From the NCBI RefSeq assembly GCF_000023585.1, contig NC_012914.1, positions 1,101,001 to 1,165,000 of the forward strand: a stretch of DNA of 64,000 nt, read 5' to 3'. Each line of letters opens with the position of its first letter. Position 1 is the first letter of the stretch. Below are positions 52,301 to 60,917 of this stretch, piece after piece. The notes beneath the pieces were generated by a model. That model worked only from the letters and a program-made list of their open reading frames with translations, made no database searches and had not been told where the DNA came from. This DNA comes from Paenibacillus sp. JDR-2 (GTDB taxonomy: Bacteria; Bacillota; Bacilli; Paenibacillales; Paenibacillaceae). The position numbers and the translations under genes are program-made.

Positions 52301-55300
52301 CGGGGGTTACCAAGTGCTCGGCAACGCTTCTGCCACAGGGCAATACTTGACGGTTGGTGCCGCTGGCACTGTATCCGCTCAAGCCGTAGAAGCGTCCGAA
52401 GCCGCGGCGCATTGGCAGCTGCAAGCGGTGAAGAGCGATATCCGTTACGAAGCGGAAGATGCGTTTATGACGGGCGGGATAACAGCAAATGGAACAGCTG
52501 TTACGGGCTTTACTCAAGAGGATGCGGCCTTGCTTTTTGCCGCAAGTACGGACAAAGCAGATAACTACTCCGCTAAGATTCGTTTCCGGAATAACGACAG
52601 CAGCACAAAAACGTTAGCCCTTTACGTCAACGGTCTGAAGCAAACCGCTGCCGCCGAGTTTCCAAGCACGGGCAGCAGCTGGTCAGACCTTACTCTGGAG
52701 CTGCCGCTTCGTGCCGGCATGAATACCGTATCGCTTCAATACGATAACGGCAGTACAGGCGGTATCGATGTAGATTACCTCCTCGTGCACAATGCGGTGA
52801 GCAAGGATTACCGCGGAGCGACCGTTCCGTTTACAACCTATGAAGCGGAGCATGGCATGACAAACGGTACTCTTATTGAAGAAGACCGTACGTTCAAGAC
52901 TTTCGCTTCCGAGGCCTCCGGCAGAGAGGCGGTTCGTCTGGATGCAACGGGGCAATATGTCGAGTTCAAGACAACCGGACAGGCTAATGCGTTGACCATG
53001 CGTTATATCATCCCGGACTCCCCGGCGGGTGACGGCGAAGAGCATACGCTGACGCTTTACGTTAATGGCGAAAAACAAGGCAAGATCAACTTGTCCAGCA
53101 AGTACAGCTGGGTATACGGCAAATATCCGTGGACGAATAATCCGGCCGACGGGGATGCCCACCGCTTCTATGATGAGTCCCGCTTATTAATAGGCGATGT
53201 AGCAGCAGGTTCAACCATTCGCCTTGTGAAAGAAGCTGACGATAACGCCGAATATTACTTGGTGGACTTGGTTGATCTGGAGCAAGCGCCTGATGCTTAC
53301 TCGAAGCCGGAAGGTTATTTATCGGTGGCGGACTTTGGAGCAACAGCGGACGACAGCTCCGACGACTCGGCCGCATTCGAAGCCGCAATCGCGGCTGCTA
53401 AGGAGCAAGGCGCCGGCGTATGGATTCCGGCAGGAAGCTTTAATCTTGCGCAAGGACCTCTCCATATCGATAATGTAACGATTCGCGGTGCTGGAATCTG
53501 GCATACGGAGCTGCATGGCGCAGGCTTCCTGGTGGAGGGAAGCAAGGTTCGCGTCTACGATTTGTATATGGATCTTGGCGTAACCGGACGTCATGACGAG
53601 CTGCGCGAAGCGGGCTTTGACGGAACGTTTGGCCAAGGCTCCATCATACAGAATGTATGGATCGAGCATGCCAAGGCGGGCATCTGGTCGATGCGCAGCG
53701 ATGAGGGAGTGGTAACGGACGGCCTGTACGTTGGCGGAGTGCGTATCCGCGATACTTACGCTGACGGCATCAATTTTACAACGGGTACGCGAAATTCGAT
53801 GATCGAGCAGACGTTTATCCGCAACTCCGGCGATGACAGCATCGCGCTTTGGTCGCAGAAGCCGGAAGGCGTATCCAACGATGACAGCCGGGTAAGCAAC
53901 AATACAGTAAGGTTCAATACGGTACAGCTGCCTTGGCTTGCCGATAACGTGGCTATTTTCGGAGGACGCGATAACAAAGTGCAGGATAATATCCTGTCGG
54001 ATACGGTTGGCTTTGGCGCGGGGATTGCGGTATCCACACGCTTTAATCCGGTTGCCTTTGACGGCACGACGCTCATCGAGCGCAACACGCTGATCCGTAC
54101 CGGCGGCCGCGAGCCTAGCTGGGGGCAGAGCTTCGGAGCGATCTGGCTGTTCACGGGCGATAAGCCGATTGACGCCGATATTGCAATCCGCAACAACACA
54201 GCGCTGGATAGCACTTATCAAGGCCTGTACGTGAACGGACCCAACGCGATAACTAACGCTTCCCGCAGCATTACGATCGAGAACTACGTCATTGACGGTA
54301 CCGGCACATGGGGCATCCATGTCAACAATGACGCAAGTGGTTCCATTAATCTGGATAATGTCATTGTCCGCAATACGAAGATTGGTCCTGTCTTTAATGC
54401 GAATTCCACAGGGTTTGAATTGCGCGCGATTACGCATGAAGACAACCCGGGCTCCGGCAATACGGGCGGTGGCGGTTCAACACCGGTTGAGCCATCCGTT
54501 AACTATGACGCAGATCTGCAAGCCGGACTAACCGCGGGCAAAAAAGAAATCGTCATCGACCTGGCGGCGGGCGGTAACTTGGGCACTGCCGAATTCTCTG
54601 CCGCTGTACTGAAGGCTGCAGCATCCGCAACGCAAGAAGCATCTATCGTCATCCGTTATGGAGGTATGACTTACACGCTTCCATCGACGATTTGGACCAT
54701 TCTGGAGGAAGCGGGTTATGCGGATGCATTGGCAGCAGCGAATGCCAAGCTGACGCTGACACTTTCGCCGGCCTCCGGCACGCTGGCCGACGAGATGAAG
54801 AGCAAAGCCGCTTCCGCAGGCTTTACCCTTGCCGGCAATCCGGTTTCCTTCGAGCTGACGCTGCAGTCCGGCGGCCAGTCCATACCGGTCCATCAATTCG
54901 GCAAGCAGTTCGTTGCAAGAAGCTTTACGTTTAATGGTCAGTTAGATCAAGAGCACGGCTCTGTTGTTGTTTACGATCCGGCAACCGGCCAGTTCAGAAC
55001 GGTGCCTGCATGGTTCGCAAGCCAAGGCGGAAATACGGTCGTAACGGTACTGAGCACAACAAACAGCTTGTACGCCGTTGCGGTTACGGATACTACCTTT
55101 AGGGATATCGCTGTCCATTGGGCCAAGGACGATATTCTGCTGTTAGCAAACAAACGGATAGTGAACGGCGTATCAACGGATCTGTTCGCGCCAAACCGCA
55201 ATATTACGAGAGCCGAGTTCGCTGCGCTAGTTGTAAAAGCACTCGGCCTTGCATCAGGCAGTGATGAAGCAACACAATCCTTTACGGATGTTACTTCACC

Positions 55301-55664
55301 CGCCTGGTACGCTTCTTATGTGAAGACAGCCGTTCAATACGGCATTGTAAAAGGCATGAGTGACGGGACATTCCGTCCGAATCAGGAAATTACCCGCCAG
55401 GAAATGGCCGTTATGCTGGCACGGGCATTGGAACTTGTAACGAAGCACGAACAAACCCAATCCGAAGCGCCGGAAGCGGCTTTCCCGCAAGACGGCAGCC
55501 AGATTGCCGATTGGGCGCAGTCCGCAATCAACAAGCTTGTTGCCGCCGGAATCATGGAAGGCAAATCATCCGGCAAGTTTGCGCCGCTCGACCAAGCTTC
55601 GCGCGCTGAAGCAGCCGTAACATTGAAGCGTCTGCTGCAGGCAGGCGGTCTGATGAACAAATAA
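49323..55664 (+). CDS. giant SLH-anchored GH87 alpha-1,3-glucanase (mycodextranase-type) with seven tandem N-terminal modules
   Basis: 2113 aa from the ATG at 49323, 10 nt after AGGAGG. A signal peptide (1-26), then seven tandem modules of about 130-150 residues (about 36-1035), each starting like YIRIKN-W-G-YLYE and mostly ending NNWAQ-WGSA-W-LEPA; they look beta-trefoil or fascin-like. Two CBM35/CBM6-like modules follow (about 1036-1155 and 1165-1325), then a right-handed beta-helix GH87 domain (about 1330-1720). Asp1481 in ADGINF and Asp1504-Asp1505 in SGDDSIALW have the same 23/24-residue spacing as the catalytic Asp triad I recall for Paenibacillus Agl-FH1. After a Gly/Pro linker and a beta domain, three SLH domains close the protein (about 1900-2110). 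It should cut alpha-1,3-glucan at the cell surface. Confidence 0.85.
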   Translation: MPSLLKKLMIVCMALLIAIPPLSASADGVSGINNEDAYIRIHNPWQGYSLYEDAEGKVRYGFPAVNDPYAQWTIEEKDGRKRFKNRATGHYMNSEQVTDANITNAVESSAISEGSLSDTWDIAEVSSKPGEFNIVSTRNPSWIVNFQIQDGKVQANNWAQKDWGSAAWTLEPAEATEPVRIVNPWNGSYLYEEGGEVKYGEVALNHASSQWFVEDKDGYQRLKNRATGHYLHSQAIAAEQITNPVGISAIGEGWTSDLWSLEAADDNGGIHIVSSRDNSWVVNIQGTGNGPDGIVRANNWAQKSWGSAVWKLEPAADSTPKRIKNNWKGTYLYEEDGQIKYGEPPYTDKASQWILTDTANGTLLRNLATGHYATSVDYVGATPLSAEGSPGADSAWIVAAAKNDSGGEVEGYFTLRSAASASSFINVQNQDGFAQGNNWAQATWGSAQWALEDPAPPKEPVVPYIRIKNNWLQLYLFEDANGVVQYGNVQPSDRNAQWLVEDHDGVKRIKNRGTGHYLNNDGVAGDRDALKSTALDDDSTAGDWTIETYQGYKLIGKSGDASGKYVNVENKLKHAQLSVVPKDWGSPKWEFITVGETAPAYVRLKNSYFGQYLFEGENGKVAYGQPAADDPASQWSIETAPQGVYIVNKATGHMISNENINRAEIEENPHLKPLESLTLDKSWGSVQWEMTDVEGSANAKVFSNGWNANWNNEPARIHMQDQTGYGQASPIPADWGSAQWVLEPALEAPAELPEGYIRIKNEASGQYLYENGRNVVLYGTPAANNAASHWKITSKEGKQLIVNRATGNAISIEHLQSYLETTASPSADDTKVQWVVENAPAAGLYLLRSAAQGYEDNYIHTEDLQGYAQYELRSTESRGVQWRFEAAPAEAVTVPPVDGPANAVTPVLKELNAVRIVDAVSGKALIERNGVVVADTPAAADGKAAEWLPQDYNGHKQYVNQATGRKLAVKASGQATALTEGASLSTQWDVSSYGGYQVLGNASATGQYLTVGAAGTVSAQAVEASEAAAHWQLQAVKSDIRYEAEDAFMTGGITANGTAVTGFTQEDAALLFAASTDKADNYSAKIRFRNNDSSTKTLALYVNGLKQTAAAEFPSTGSSWSDLTLELPLRAGMNTVSLQYDNGSTGGIDVDYLLVHNAVSKDYRGATVPFTTYEAEHGMTNGTLIEEDRTFKTFASEASGREAVRLDATGQYVEFKTTGQANALTMRYIIPDSPAGDGEEHTLTLYVNGEKQGKINLSSKYSWVYGKYPWTNNPADGDAHRFYDESRLLIGDVAAGSTIRLVKEADDNAEYYLVDLVDLEQAPDAYSKPEGYLSVADFGATADDSSDDSAAFEAAIAAAKEQGAGVWIPAGSFNLAQGPLHIDNVTIRGAGIWHTELHGAGFLVEGSKVRVYDLYMDLGVTGRHDELREAGFDGTFGQGSIIQNVWIEHAKAGIWSMRSDEGVVTDGLYVGGVRIRDTYADGINFTTGTRNSMIEQTFIRNSGDDSIALWSQKPEGVSNDDSRVSNNTVRFNTVQLPWLADNVAIFGGRDNKVQDNILSDTVGFGAGIAVSTRFNPVAFDGTTLIERNTLIRTGGREPSWGQSFGAIWLFTGDKPIDADIAIRNNTALDSTYQGLYVNGPNAITNASRSITIENYVIDGTGTWGIHVNNDASGSINLDNVIVRNTKIGPVFNANSTGFELRAITHEDNPGSGNTGGGGSTPVEPSVNYDADLQAGLTAGKKEIVIDLAAGGNLGTAEFSAAVLKAAASATQEASIVIRYGGMTYTLPSTIWTILEEAGYADALAAANAKLTLTLSPASGTLADEMKSKAASAGFTLAGNPVSFELTLQSGGQSIPVHQFGKQFVARSFTFNGQLDQEHGSVVVYDPATGQFRTVPAWFASQGGNTVVTVLSTTNSLYAVAVTDTTFRDIAVHWAKDDILLLANKRIVNGVSTDLFAPNRNITRAEFAALVVKALGLASGSDEATQSFTDVTSPAWYASYVKTAVQYGIVKGMSDGTFRPNQEITRQEMAVMLARALELVTKHEQTQSEAPEAAFPQDGSQIADWAQSAINKLVAAGIMEGKSSGKFAPLDQASRAEAAVTLKRLLQAGGLMNK

Positions 55665-55679
55665 TAGCGAGTCCAGGCA

Positions 55680-55713
55680 AGCCGGTCAGGGAGTGTTTCC
55701 CGGACCGGCTGTT
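55680..55713 (+). terminator. hairpin terminator after the GH87 gene
   Basis: AGCCGGTC pairs with GACCGGCT around an inner GGGA / TCCC; TGTTTG follows. The T run is weak. Confidence 0.6.
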
Positions 55714-55726
55714 TGCCATGCTCTCA

Positions 55727-55757
55727 AGGTCACAATCTTACTATTAAAAGTTACAAT
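55727..55757. promoter_or_regulatory. putative response-regulator site, module C (copy 2)
   Basis: AGGTCACAATCTTA (55727-55740), identical to the site at 45550, followed by AGTTACAAT at 55749, a 22-bp step. It lies upstream of the gene set for the membrane-anchored binding protein, kinase and regulator, suggesting autoregulation. Confidence 0.62.
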
Positions 55758-55827
55758 TAGAGTAGTCGGAAAGAATCAGGCCGTTGTATGATGAGGTATC
55801 TAACCTTGTGCCAAGGAGACGAGTGAC

Positions 55828-57399
55828 ATGTTCAATAGAGCTAACAAGAAAGCGCTTCCAATAATTGTGGGATCGCTGCTCGTCGTTGCTATTCTAATCG
55901 CTTTCTCGACGATGTACGGACAAACGCCCAAGCCGGTCAAATCACCGGCCGATTCGAATATAGCCCGGACCCAAGAAGATACGGAAGCCAAACCGAAACC
56001 GGCAGCCGGCAGCGATACCGACCGGCTGGTTATGGTTTTCCCCGCGGGTAATGTGCCGAAGGATCTTAACCTTGTTGAGGATAAAATAAACGACTACCTC
56101 ATGAAGAAAATTAACGCAACCGTGGATATCCGCACGATCGACATGGGCTCCTGGTGGGATAAGACGGGGCTGATGTTCGCATCGGGCGAGCAGATGGACA
56201 TTGTTTTTACGGCAGGCTGGATGCGTTTCGGAGACGAGATTGCGAAGGGGCGCTATCTTCCGCTGGATGAATTGCTGGACAAATACGGATCGGGTATCCG
56301 CAAGATTCTGGATCCTTCCATTCTGGAGGCCAGCAAAGTAAACGGCAAGCTGTACGGCATTGTGACCAACAAGGAGTTTGCCTCCAGCAAAGGGCTTGTG
56401 CTCCGTCAGGATCTGGTCGACAAGTACGATATCGATCTGTCGCAGGTCAAGACATTGGCCGATTTTGGCCCAATCTTCGAGAAGATCAAGCAGGATGAAC
56501 CGGAGCTGGCTCCGCTGCAGGCAAGGGCAGACCGCAGTCCGCTTACGTTTATGATGCAATACGGCATTTTCGACATGCTGGGAGAAGGTCCGGGCGTTCT
56601 GCGCCGTGAAGGGCAGTCGACAAAGGTGCTAAGTATGGCGGAGACTCCTGAATTTATGGCTTATGCCAAGCTGCTCTACGAGTGGAACCGGAAGGGATAC
56701 CTTAATGCGGATGCCACAACGTCGAAGGATAACGAATATGACGCGGTAAAAGCCGGCAACGCCTTTGCTTATGCGGAATCGCTGAAGCCGGGTTTTGAGA
56801 TCCAGGCGTCCAGGGATACCGGATATCCGATGATAAGCGTGGAACTGACGAAGCCCTATACCACTACGGCGGATACAACAAGCGCGATGTTTGCGATCAC
56901 CCGCAATGCGAAGCATCCGGAGAAATCGATGCTGCTGCTTAATCTCCTATACACCGATCCTTATTTGCTGAACCTGCTGGATTGGGGCATCGAGGGGATT
57001 CATTATGTCAAGAAATCCGACAACGTCATTGGGTACCCGCCCGGCGTTGACGCGAAGACGGTTGGCTACAATCTGAACCAGCCGTGGATGTTTGGCAATC
57101 AATTGAATTCCTATCTGTGGGAAAACGAGAACCCGGGATTATGGGAGGAATACCGCAGCTATAACGAGCAGGCGGATAAGTCGAAGGCGCTGGGCTTTGT
57201 TTTTAACCCGGAGCGGGTGAAGGCGGAGATTGCGGCTTCGATTCTGGTCGAGAAGGAATTTATGCCGGCCTTTAATACCGGTGCGCAGGACCCGGAGAAA
57301 ATCATTCCGATGTACGTAAGCAAGCTGAAGGCGGCGGGAGCCGATAAGGTTGTCCGGGAGAAGCAGCGCCAGCTTGATCTATGGCTTGCGAATCACTAG
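55828..57399 (+). CDS. membrane-anchored extracytoplasmic binding protein (DUF3502-type), probable co-sensor of module C
   Basis: 523 aa. An N-terminal membrane segment (IIVGSLLVVAILIAFSTMYG, about residues 11-30) has no lipobox cysteine, so the protein is held by an uncleaved helix or is secreted, not lipidated. The body is an LplA-like solute-binding fold (VMVFPAGNVPKDLNLVEDKINDYL; FTAGWMRFGDEIAKGRYLPLDELLDKYG), and the end with LGFVFNPERVKAEIAASILVEKE fits the DUF3502 C-terminal domain. It is encoded 37 nt before a kinase gene and apart from the MalEFG genes, so it more likely presents a ligand to the kinase than to a transporter. That role is inference. Confidence 0.8.
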   Translation: MFNRANKKALPIIVGSLLVVAILIAFSTMYGQTPKPVKSPADSNIARTQEDTEAKPKPAAGSDTDRLVMVFPAGNVPKDLNLVEDKINDYLMKKINATVDIRTIDMGSWWDKTGLMFASGEQMDIVFTAGWMRFGDEIAKGRYLPLDELLDKYGSGIRKILDPSILEASKVNGKLYGIVTNKEFASSKGLVLRQDLVDKYDIDLSQVKTLADFGPIFEKIKQDEPELAPLQARADRSPLTFMMQYGIFDMLGEGPGVLRREGQSTKVLSMAETPEFMAYAKLLYEWNRKGYLNADATTSKDNEYDAVKAGNAFAYAESLKPGFEIQASRDTGYPMISVELTKPYTTTADTTSAMFAITRNAKHPEKSMLLLNLLYTDPYLLNLLDWGIEGIHYVKKSDNVIGYPPGVDAKTVGYNLNQPWMFGNQLNSYLWENENPGLWEEYRSYNEQADKSKALGFVFNPERVKAEIAASILVEKEFMPAFNTGAQDPEKIIPMYVSKLKAAGADKVVREKQRQLDLWLANH

Positions 57400-57436
57400 C
57401 CGCCGGCAACGTCTCAATGAGGAGAGGAGAAAGGTT

Positions 57437-59194
57437 ATGAGACAAGCAACGATGCGTTCCAGACTGATACTTGGCTTTGGTCTCGTTATTATCCCTCTCG
57501 TCATTTTGCTGTTGTGGAACAATCTTTACGCGACGAAGGTTGTCCATTCCCAGGTGGCGCAGTCGAACCGCAACATGCTTACCATGTACATGAACGATAT
57601 GGACCAGGTTCTTGGCGAGATCGAGAACTATCTTTATAAAGCGGCGGAACAGGATCAAAGCCTGATTTCGCTCAGCCAATACGATAAGGACAGCTGGGAG
57701 TATTATTTGTCCACGACGCAGACGGCAAACGATCTGGATTTGAACATCAACTATTACGACTCGGCGGATGTTTTGTTCGCTTACGGCGGGAAATACAAGG
57801 AGCTTCTGGTCGCCCAGCAGCAATCCGTTACCTATGCCCGCAAGCAGGAGATTCAGTCCAAGCTGAAGGAGCTGCTGGCGGGTAACGATCCAGCGCTTCG
57901 CGCGGGCTGGAAGGTTGTCGAGCTGAAGGGGCAATATGCTCTCGTCCGCGTTGTGGATACGAATTACGACTCTTATATCGGAGCATGGATTGACCTCAAC
58001 CGGTTGATGGAGCCCATTCGCCAGTTGGGTCAGGGAGGCAAGGCGGAAGCGCTTCTGGTATCGGGGGAAGGGGAACCTCTATCAACGGTAGGAACATCAA
58101 TCCGCCAGGAGGTTGAAGCTTTTGACCTGACGGCTTATATGGATAACGGGAATGCGGCTTACAATATCGTCAAGCTAGGCAATCCGTATTTGCTTGTAGC
58201 CAAGAGCTCCCGGATGGCGGATATGAACCTGATCTTCCTTCTTCCGGAGCGCAAGCTTCTGGAAGGTCTTCCGATTTTCCGCAAAATGACGTATCTCATT
58301 CCGATGCTGGCGGCGATCATGCTGGGACTCTATCTCTTATTCCTGCAAAATTCGATCGTGAAGCCAATCCATCATTTTATTAAAGGGATGCGGAAAATCC
58401 GTTCCGGCGACCTGAGCGTCCGGATGGAGGATTACAAGCTTCAGGAGTTTATAACGCTCAAAGAGACGTTTAACGGCATGGCCCAGCAGATTGAGCATTT
58501 GAAGATTGATATTTACGAGGAGCAGCTGCGGACGCAGAAGGCGGAGCTAAAGCATCTGCAAGCCCAGATCCACCCCCATTTCTTCATGAACTCTCTGAAT
58601 ATCGTCTATCAGCTCGCCCAGATCAAAGACTATGAAGTCATCCAGCATATGTCCCTTCATCTTGTGAGGTATTTCCGGTTTACGACCCGCACTCAGGTAT
58701 CAACGGTGACCGTGAAAGAAGAAGCCGAGCATATTTTCCATTATCTATCCATTCAGAAATACCGGTTCCCGGAGACGCTTGCCTTTGATTTCCAAGTTGA
58801 TCCGGCGCTCGAGAAGATGAGCATTCCGCCGCTGACTATTCAGCCGATGGTTGAAAACGCGATGGTGCACGGCTTCTCGATCCGCACGGGCTCGCCGTTC
58901 CATATCCGGGTGAAGGTATCGGCCGAGGGCGAAGGGGAGGACGCAGAGCTGATCATTGAGGTGGAAGATAATGGAAAAGGTCTAACGGAGGAGCAAATGG
59001 AGCATTTGCGTACAAAGGTTCATTCGCTTGAGCCCGGTGACGGCAGCTTAGGGCTGTGGAACGTTGTCCGGCGATGCAGGCTCTACTATAAAGGAACAGT
59101 CAGAATGGCATTTGGCGGCGCGGATCCGCAAGGCGCGGTCGTAACGCTTCGGGTGCCGAGATACAAATCGGGTGAAAGGGAGCCGGGACTATGA
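57437..59194 (+). CDS. YesM-type sensor histidine kinase (module C)
   Basis: 585 aa from the ATG at 57437 (AGGAG 7 nt upstream); a longer frame overlaps the binding-protein gene. Membrane segments at about 10-29 and 290-312 flank the sensor; HAMP at about 312-365 (SIVKPIHHFIKGMRKIRSGDLSVRM). The phosphoacceptor His381 lies in QAQIHPHFFMN, where His replaces the usual Asn of N-P-H-F-L-Y-N. The ATPase domain has VEDNGKGLTEEQM and GLWNVVRRC. It overlaps the regulator gene by 4 nt (ATGA). It may be controlled by the binding protein encoded just before it. Confidence 0.9.
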   Translation: MRQATMRSRLILGFGLVIIPLVILLLWNNLYATKVVHSQVAQSNRNMLTMYMNDMDQVLGEIENYLYKAAEQDQSLISLSQYDKDSWEYYLSTTQTANDLDLNINYYDSADVLFAYGGKYKELLVAQQQSVTYARKQEIQSKLKELLAGNDPALRAGWKVVELKGQYALVRVVDTNYDSYIGAWIDLNRLMEPIRQLGQGGKAEALLVSGEGEPLSTVGTSIRQEVEAFDLTAYMDNGNAAYNIVKLGNPYLLVAKSSRMADMNLIFLLPERKLLEGLPIFRKMTYLIPMLAAIMLGLYLLFLQNSIVKPIHHFIKGMRKIRSGDLSVRMEDYKLQEFITLKETFNGMAQQIEHLKIDIYEEQLRTQKAELKHLQAQIHPHFFMNSLNIVYQLAQIKDYEVIQHMSLHLVRYFRFTTRTQVSTVTVKEEAEHIFHYLSIQKYRFPETLAFDFQVDPALEKMSIPPLTIQPMVENAMVHGFSIRTGSPFHIRVKVSAEGEGEDAELIIEVEDNGKGLTEEQMEHLRTKVHSLEPGDGSLGLWNVVRRCRLYYKGTVRMAFGGADPQGAVVTLRVPRYKSGEREPGL

Positions 59195-60801
59195 TACGGG
59201 TACTTATTGTCGATGATGAGATCTATGCGGTAAAAGGACTCCGTTCCGGCGTACGCTGGGAGTTGATCGGGGTAGACGGGGTATATGAAGCTTATCATGC
59301 TCCAATGGCGCAGCAACTGCTGCTTGAACAGCCAATTGATATTGTCATTTGCGATATCGAAATGCCGGAGATCAGCGGTCTTGAATTGATGGAATGGGTA
59401 AAAGAGCGCGGCATGTTCCCGGAGACGATTGTCTTGACCTGCCATTCGGAGTTCGAGTACGCCAAGCGCGCGATTCATCTGGGCAGCTTTGAATATCTGC
59501 TGAAGCCCGTTGTTTATACCGAGCTGGAGGAGACGCTGCTTACCGCCATCTCCCGGGTGAAGGAGAAGCGGAGAATCAGTGAGACCGACGACCAGTACAA
59601 CAAGATTGTTGAGTTGTGGAACAGCCGCAAGCCGATGCTTGTCGAGCGGTTCTGGCAGGATCTGCTCGAACGGAGAGTTTCAAGTAATCCGGAAGCTATT
59701 CGTCAATCACTCTCCGCTTACGATATGCGGATGAGTACAGTTGAACAGGTACGCCTCATCCTAATTAGCGTGGAGAGCTGGGAACGTCCGCTTAACGAGC
59801 GGGATGAGCTTATAATGGAATTTGCGCTGCGCAAATCGGCCGATGAGCTGCTGCTCGAGAAGCTTCCCGGCAACGTTATCCAGGATCACCGGGGCAATAT
59901 TCTTGTGGTGCTGCATCTAGGCGAGGTCGAAGCGGCTAGAGAAGAAATCGAGGCGTTATGCCGGAATTACGTTGAAGCCTGCAGGCAGTATTTCTATTGC
60001 CGGCTCTCCTGTTATGTAGGTCAATTAACCGCCGTAACGGAAGTGCTGCAAAGCTATCTGGCGCTGCTTAACAAGGAATACCGCAATGTGAGTATGGCAG
60101 GCGGCGTAATTTGGAGCGAGGACCCGATGAGCAACACGGTGAAACCAGCCGTTAGCTTTACGGAGTCCATGCTGGATTGGGCTGATTTGCTCGAGCAGGG
60201 GAGCACGACGGAGCTCTCTCTCAAACTTAAAGAATGGACCAATTCTATTGATCCTGGTAAAGCAACGGTTGAGACGCTAACCGCTTCCTACCATGCGCTC
60301 TTGCAAGTCATCTATTATGCGATGCACCGCAAGGGGCTCCAAGCCCAGCAGCTTTACGAGAATCACGCTTGCTCCAGCGTGGAGACCGCAACCCGTTCCG
60401 TTGTACAGTTCAAGTTATGGGTAAGCTGTATAGCCGAAGCCGCGGGCAGCCTGTTTACGAGAACGATGACGGTAAGTCCAATTGTACAAAAGGTAAAAGC
60501 GTATATTGCCGAGCATCTGAACGAAGAGCTTTCCCGCGAGCAGCTGGCGTCTATTGCTTTTGTTAATCCGGCCTATCTGTCCCGCTTGTTCCGGAAGGAG
60601 ACCGGCATGGTGCTGACCGATTATATATTGAAGGAAAGAATGGAAAGAGCCGCGGAGCTGCTGGCTACGACGGACCGCAGCATCAGCGAGATTGCCGACG
60701 GGCTCAGCTACGGAAATTTCTCTTATTTCGCCAGATTGTTCCGCAAGGTTCACGGAGTTACGCCGCAGGAATACCGCAAGCCTTACCGCAAAGTACAGTA
60801 A
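59191..60801 (+). CDS. YesN-type response regulator with AraC domain (module C)
   Basis: 536 aa. The receiver has Asp8-Asp9, phosphoacceptor Asp55 in DIVICDIEMPEISG and Lys in YLLKPVV; a middle domain; and the AraC double HTH at about 435-530 (LSREQLASIAFVNPAYLSRLFRKETG; LSYGNFSYFARLFRKVHG). AAAGGGAG is 8 nt before the ATG. The likely binding sites are the AGGTCAC direct repeats at 45550 and 55727, covering the MalEFG-GH87 operon and its own operon. Confidence 0.9.
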   Translation: MIRVLIVDDEIYAVKGLRSGVRWELIGVDGVYEAYHAPMAQQLLLEQPIDIVICDIEMPEISGLELMEWVKERGMFPETIVLTCHSEFEYAKRAIHLGSFEYLLKPVVYTELEETLLTAISRVKEKRRISETDDQYNKIVELWNSRKPMLVERFWQDLLERRVSSNPEAIRQSLSAYDMRMSTVEQVRLILISVESWERPLNERDELIMEFALRKSADELLLEKLPGNVIQDHRGNILVVLHLGEVEAAREEIEALCRNYVEACRQYFYCRLSCYVGQLTAVTEVLQSYLALLNKEYRNVSMAGGVIWSEDPMSNTVKPAVSFTESMLDWADLLEQGSTTELSLKLKEWTNSIDPGKATVETLTASYHALLQVIYYAMHRKGLQAQQLYENHACSSVETATRSVVQFKLWVSCIAEAAGSLFTRTMTVSPIVQKVKAYIAEHLNEELSREQLASIAFVNPAYLSRLFRKETGMVLTDYILKERMERAAELLATTDRSISEIADGLSYGNFSYFARLFRKVHGVTPQEYRKPYRKVQ

Positions 60802-60829
60802 AATCAATGGAAATAGCCCCTTTTCGCTT

Positions 60830-60853
60830 ACCACCTTCTCAGGTGGTTTTTTT
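60830..60853 (+). terminator. intrinsic terminator after the module C regulator
   Basis: ACCACC-ttctca-GGTGGT followed by seven T; it separates module C from the germination operon. Confidence 0.8.
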
Positions 60854-60917
60854 GTTTTTTCATAAAATTTCCTTTCGCGGGCATCATGAAGTTAAAAGAA
60901 TTGGCGGGAGGATGTAT

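Noticed and set aside
60807..60917. N-terminal extension of the GerA-family protein
   Set aside because: It would translate through an intrinsic terminator, and the ATG at 60918 has a good ribosome site.
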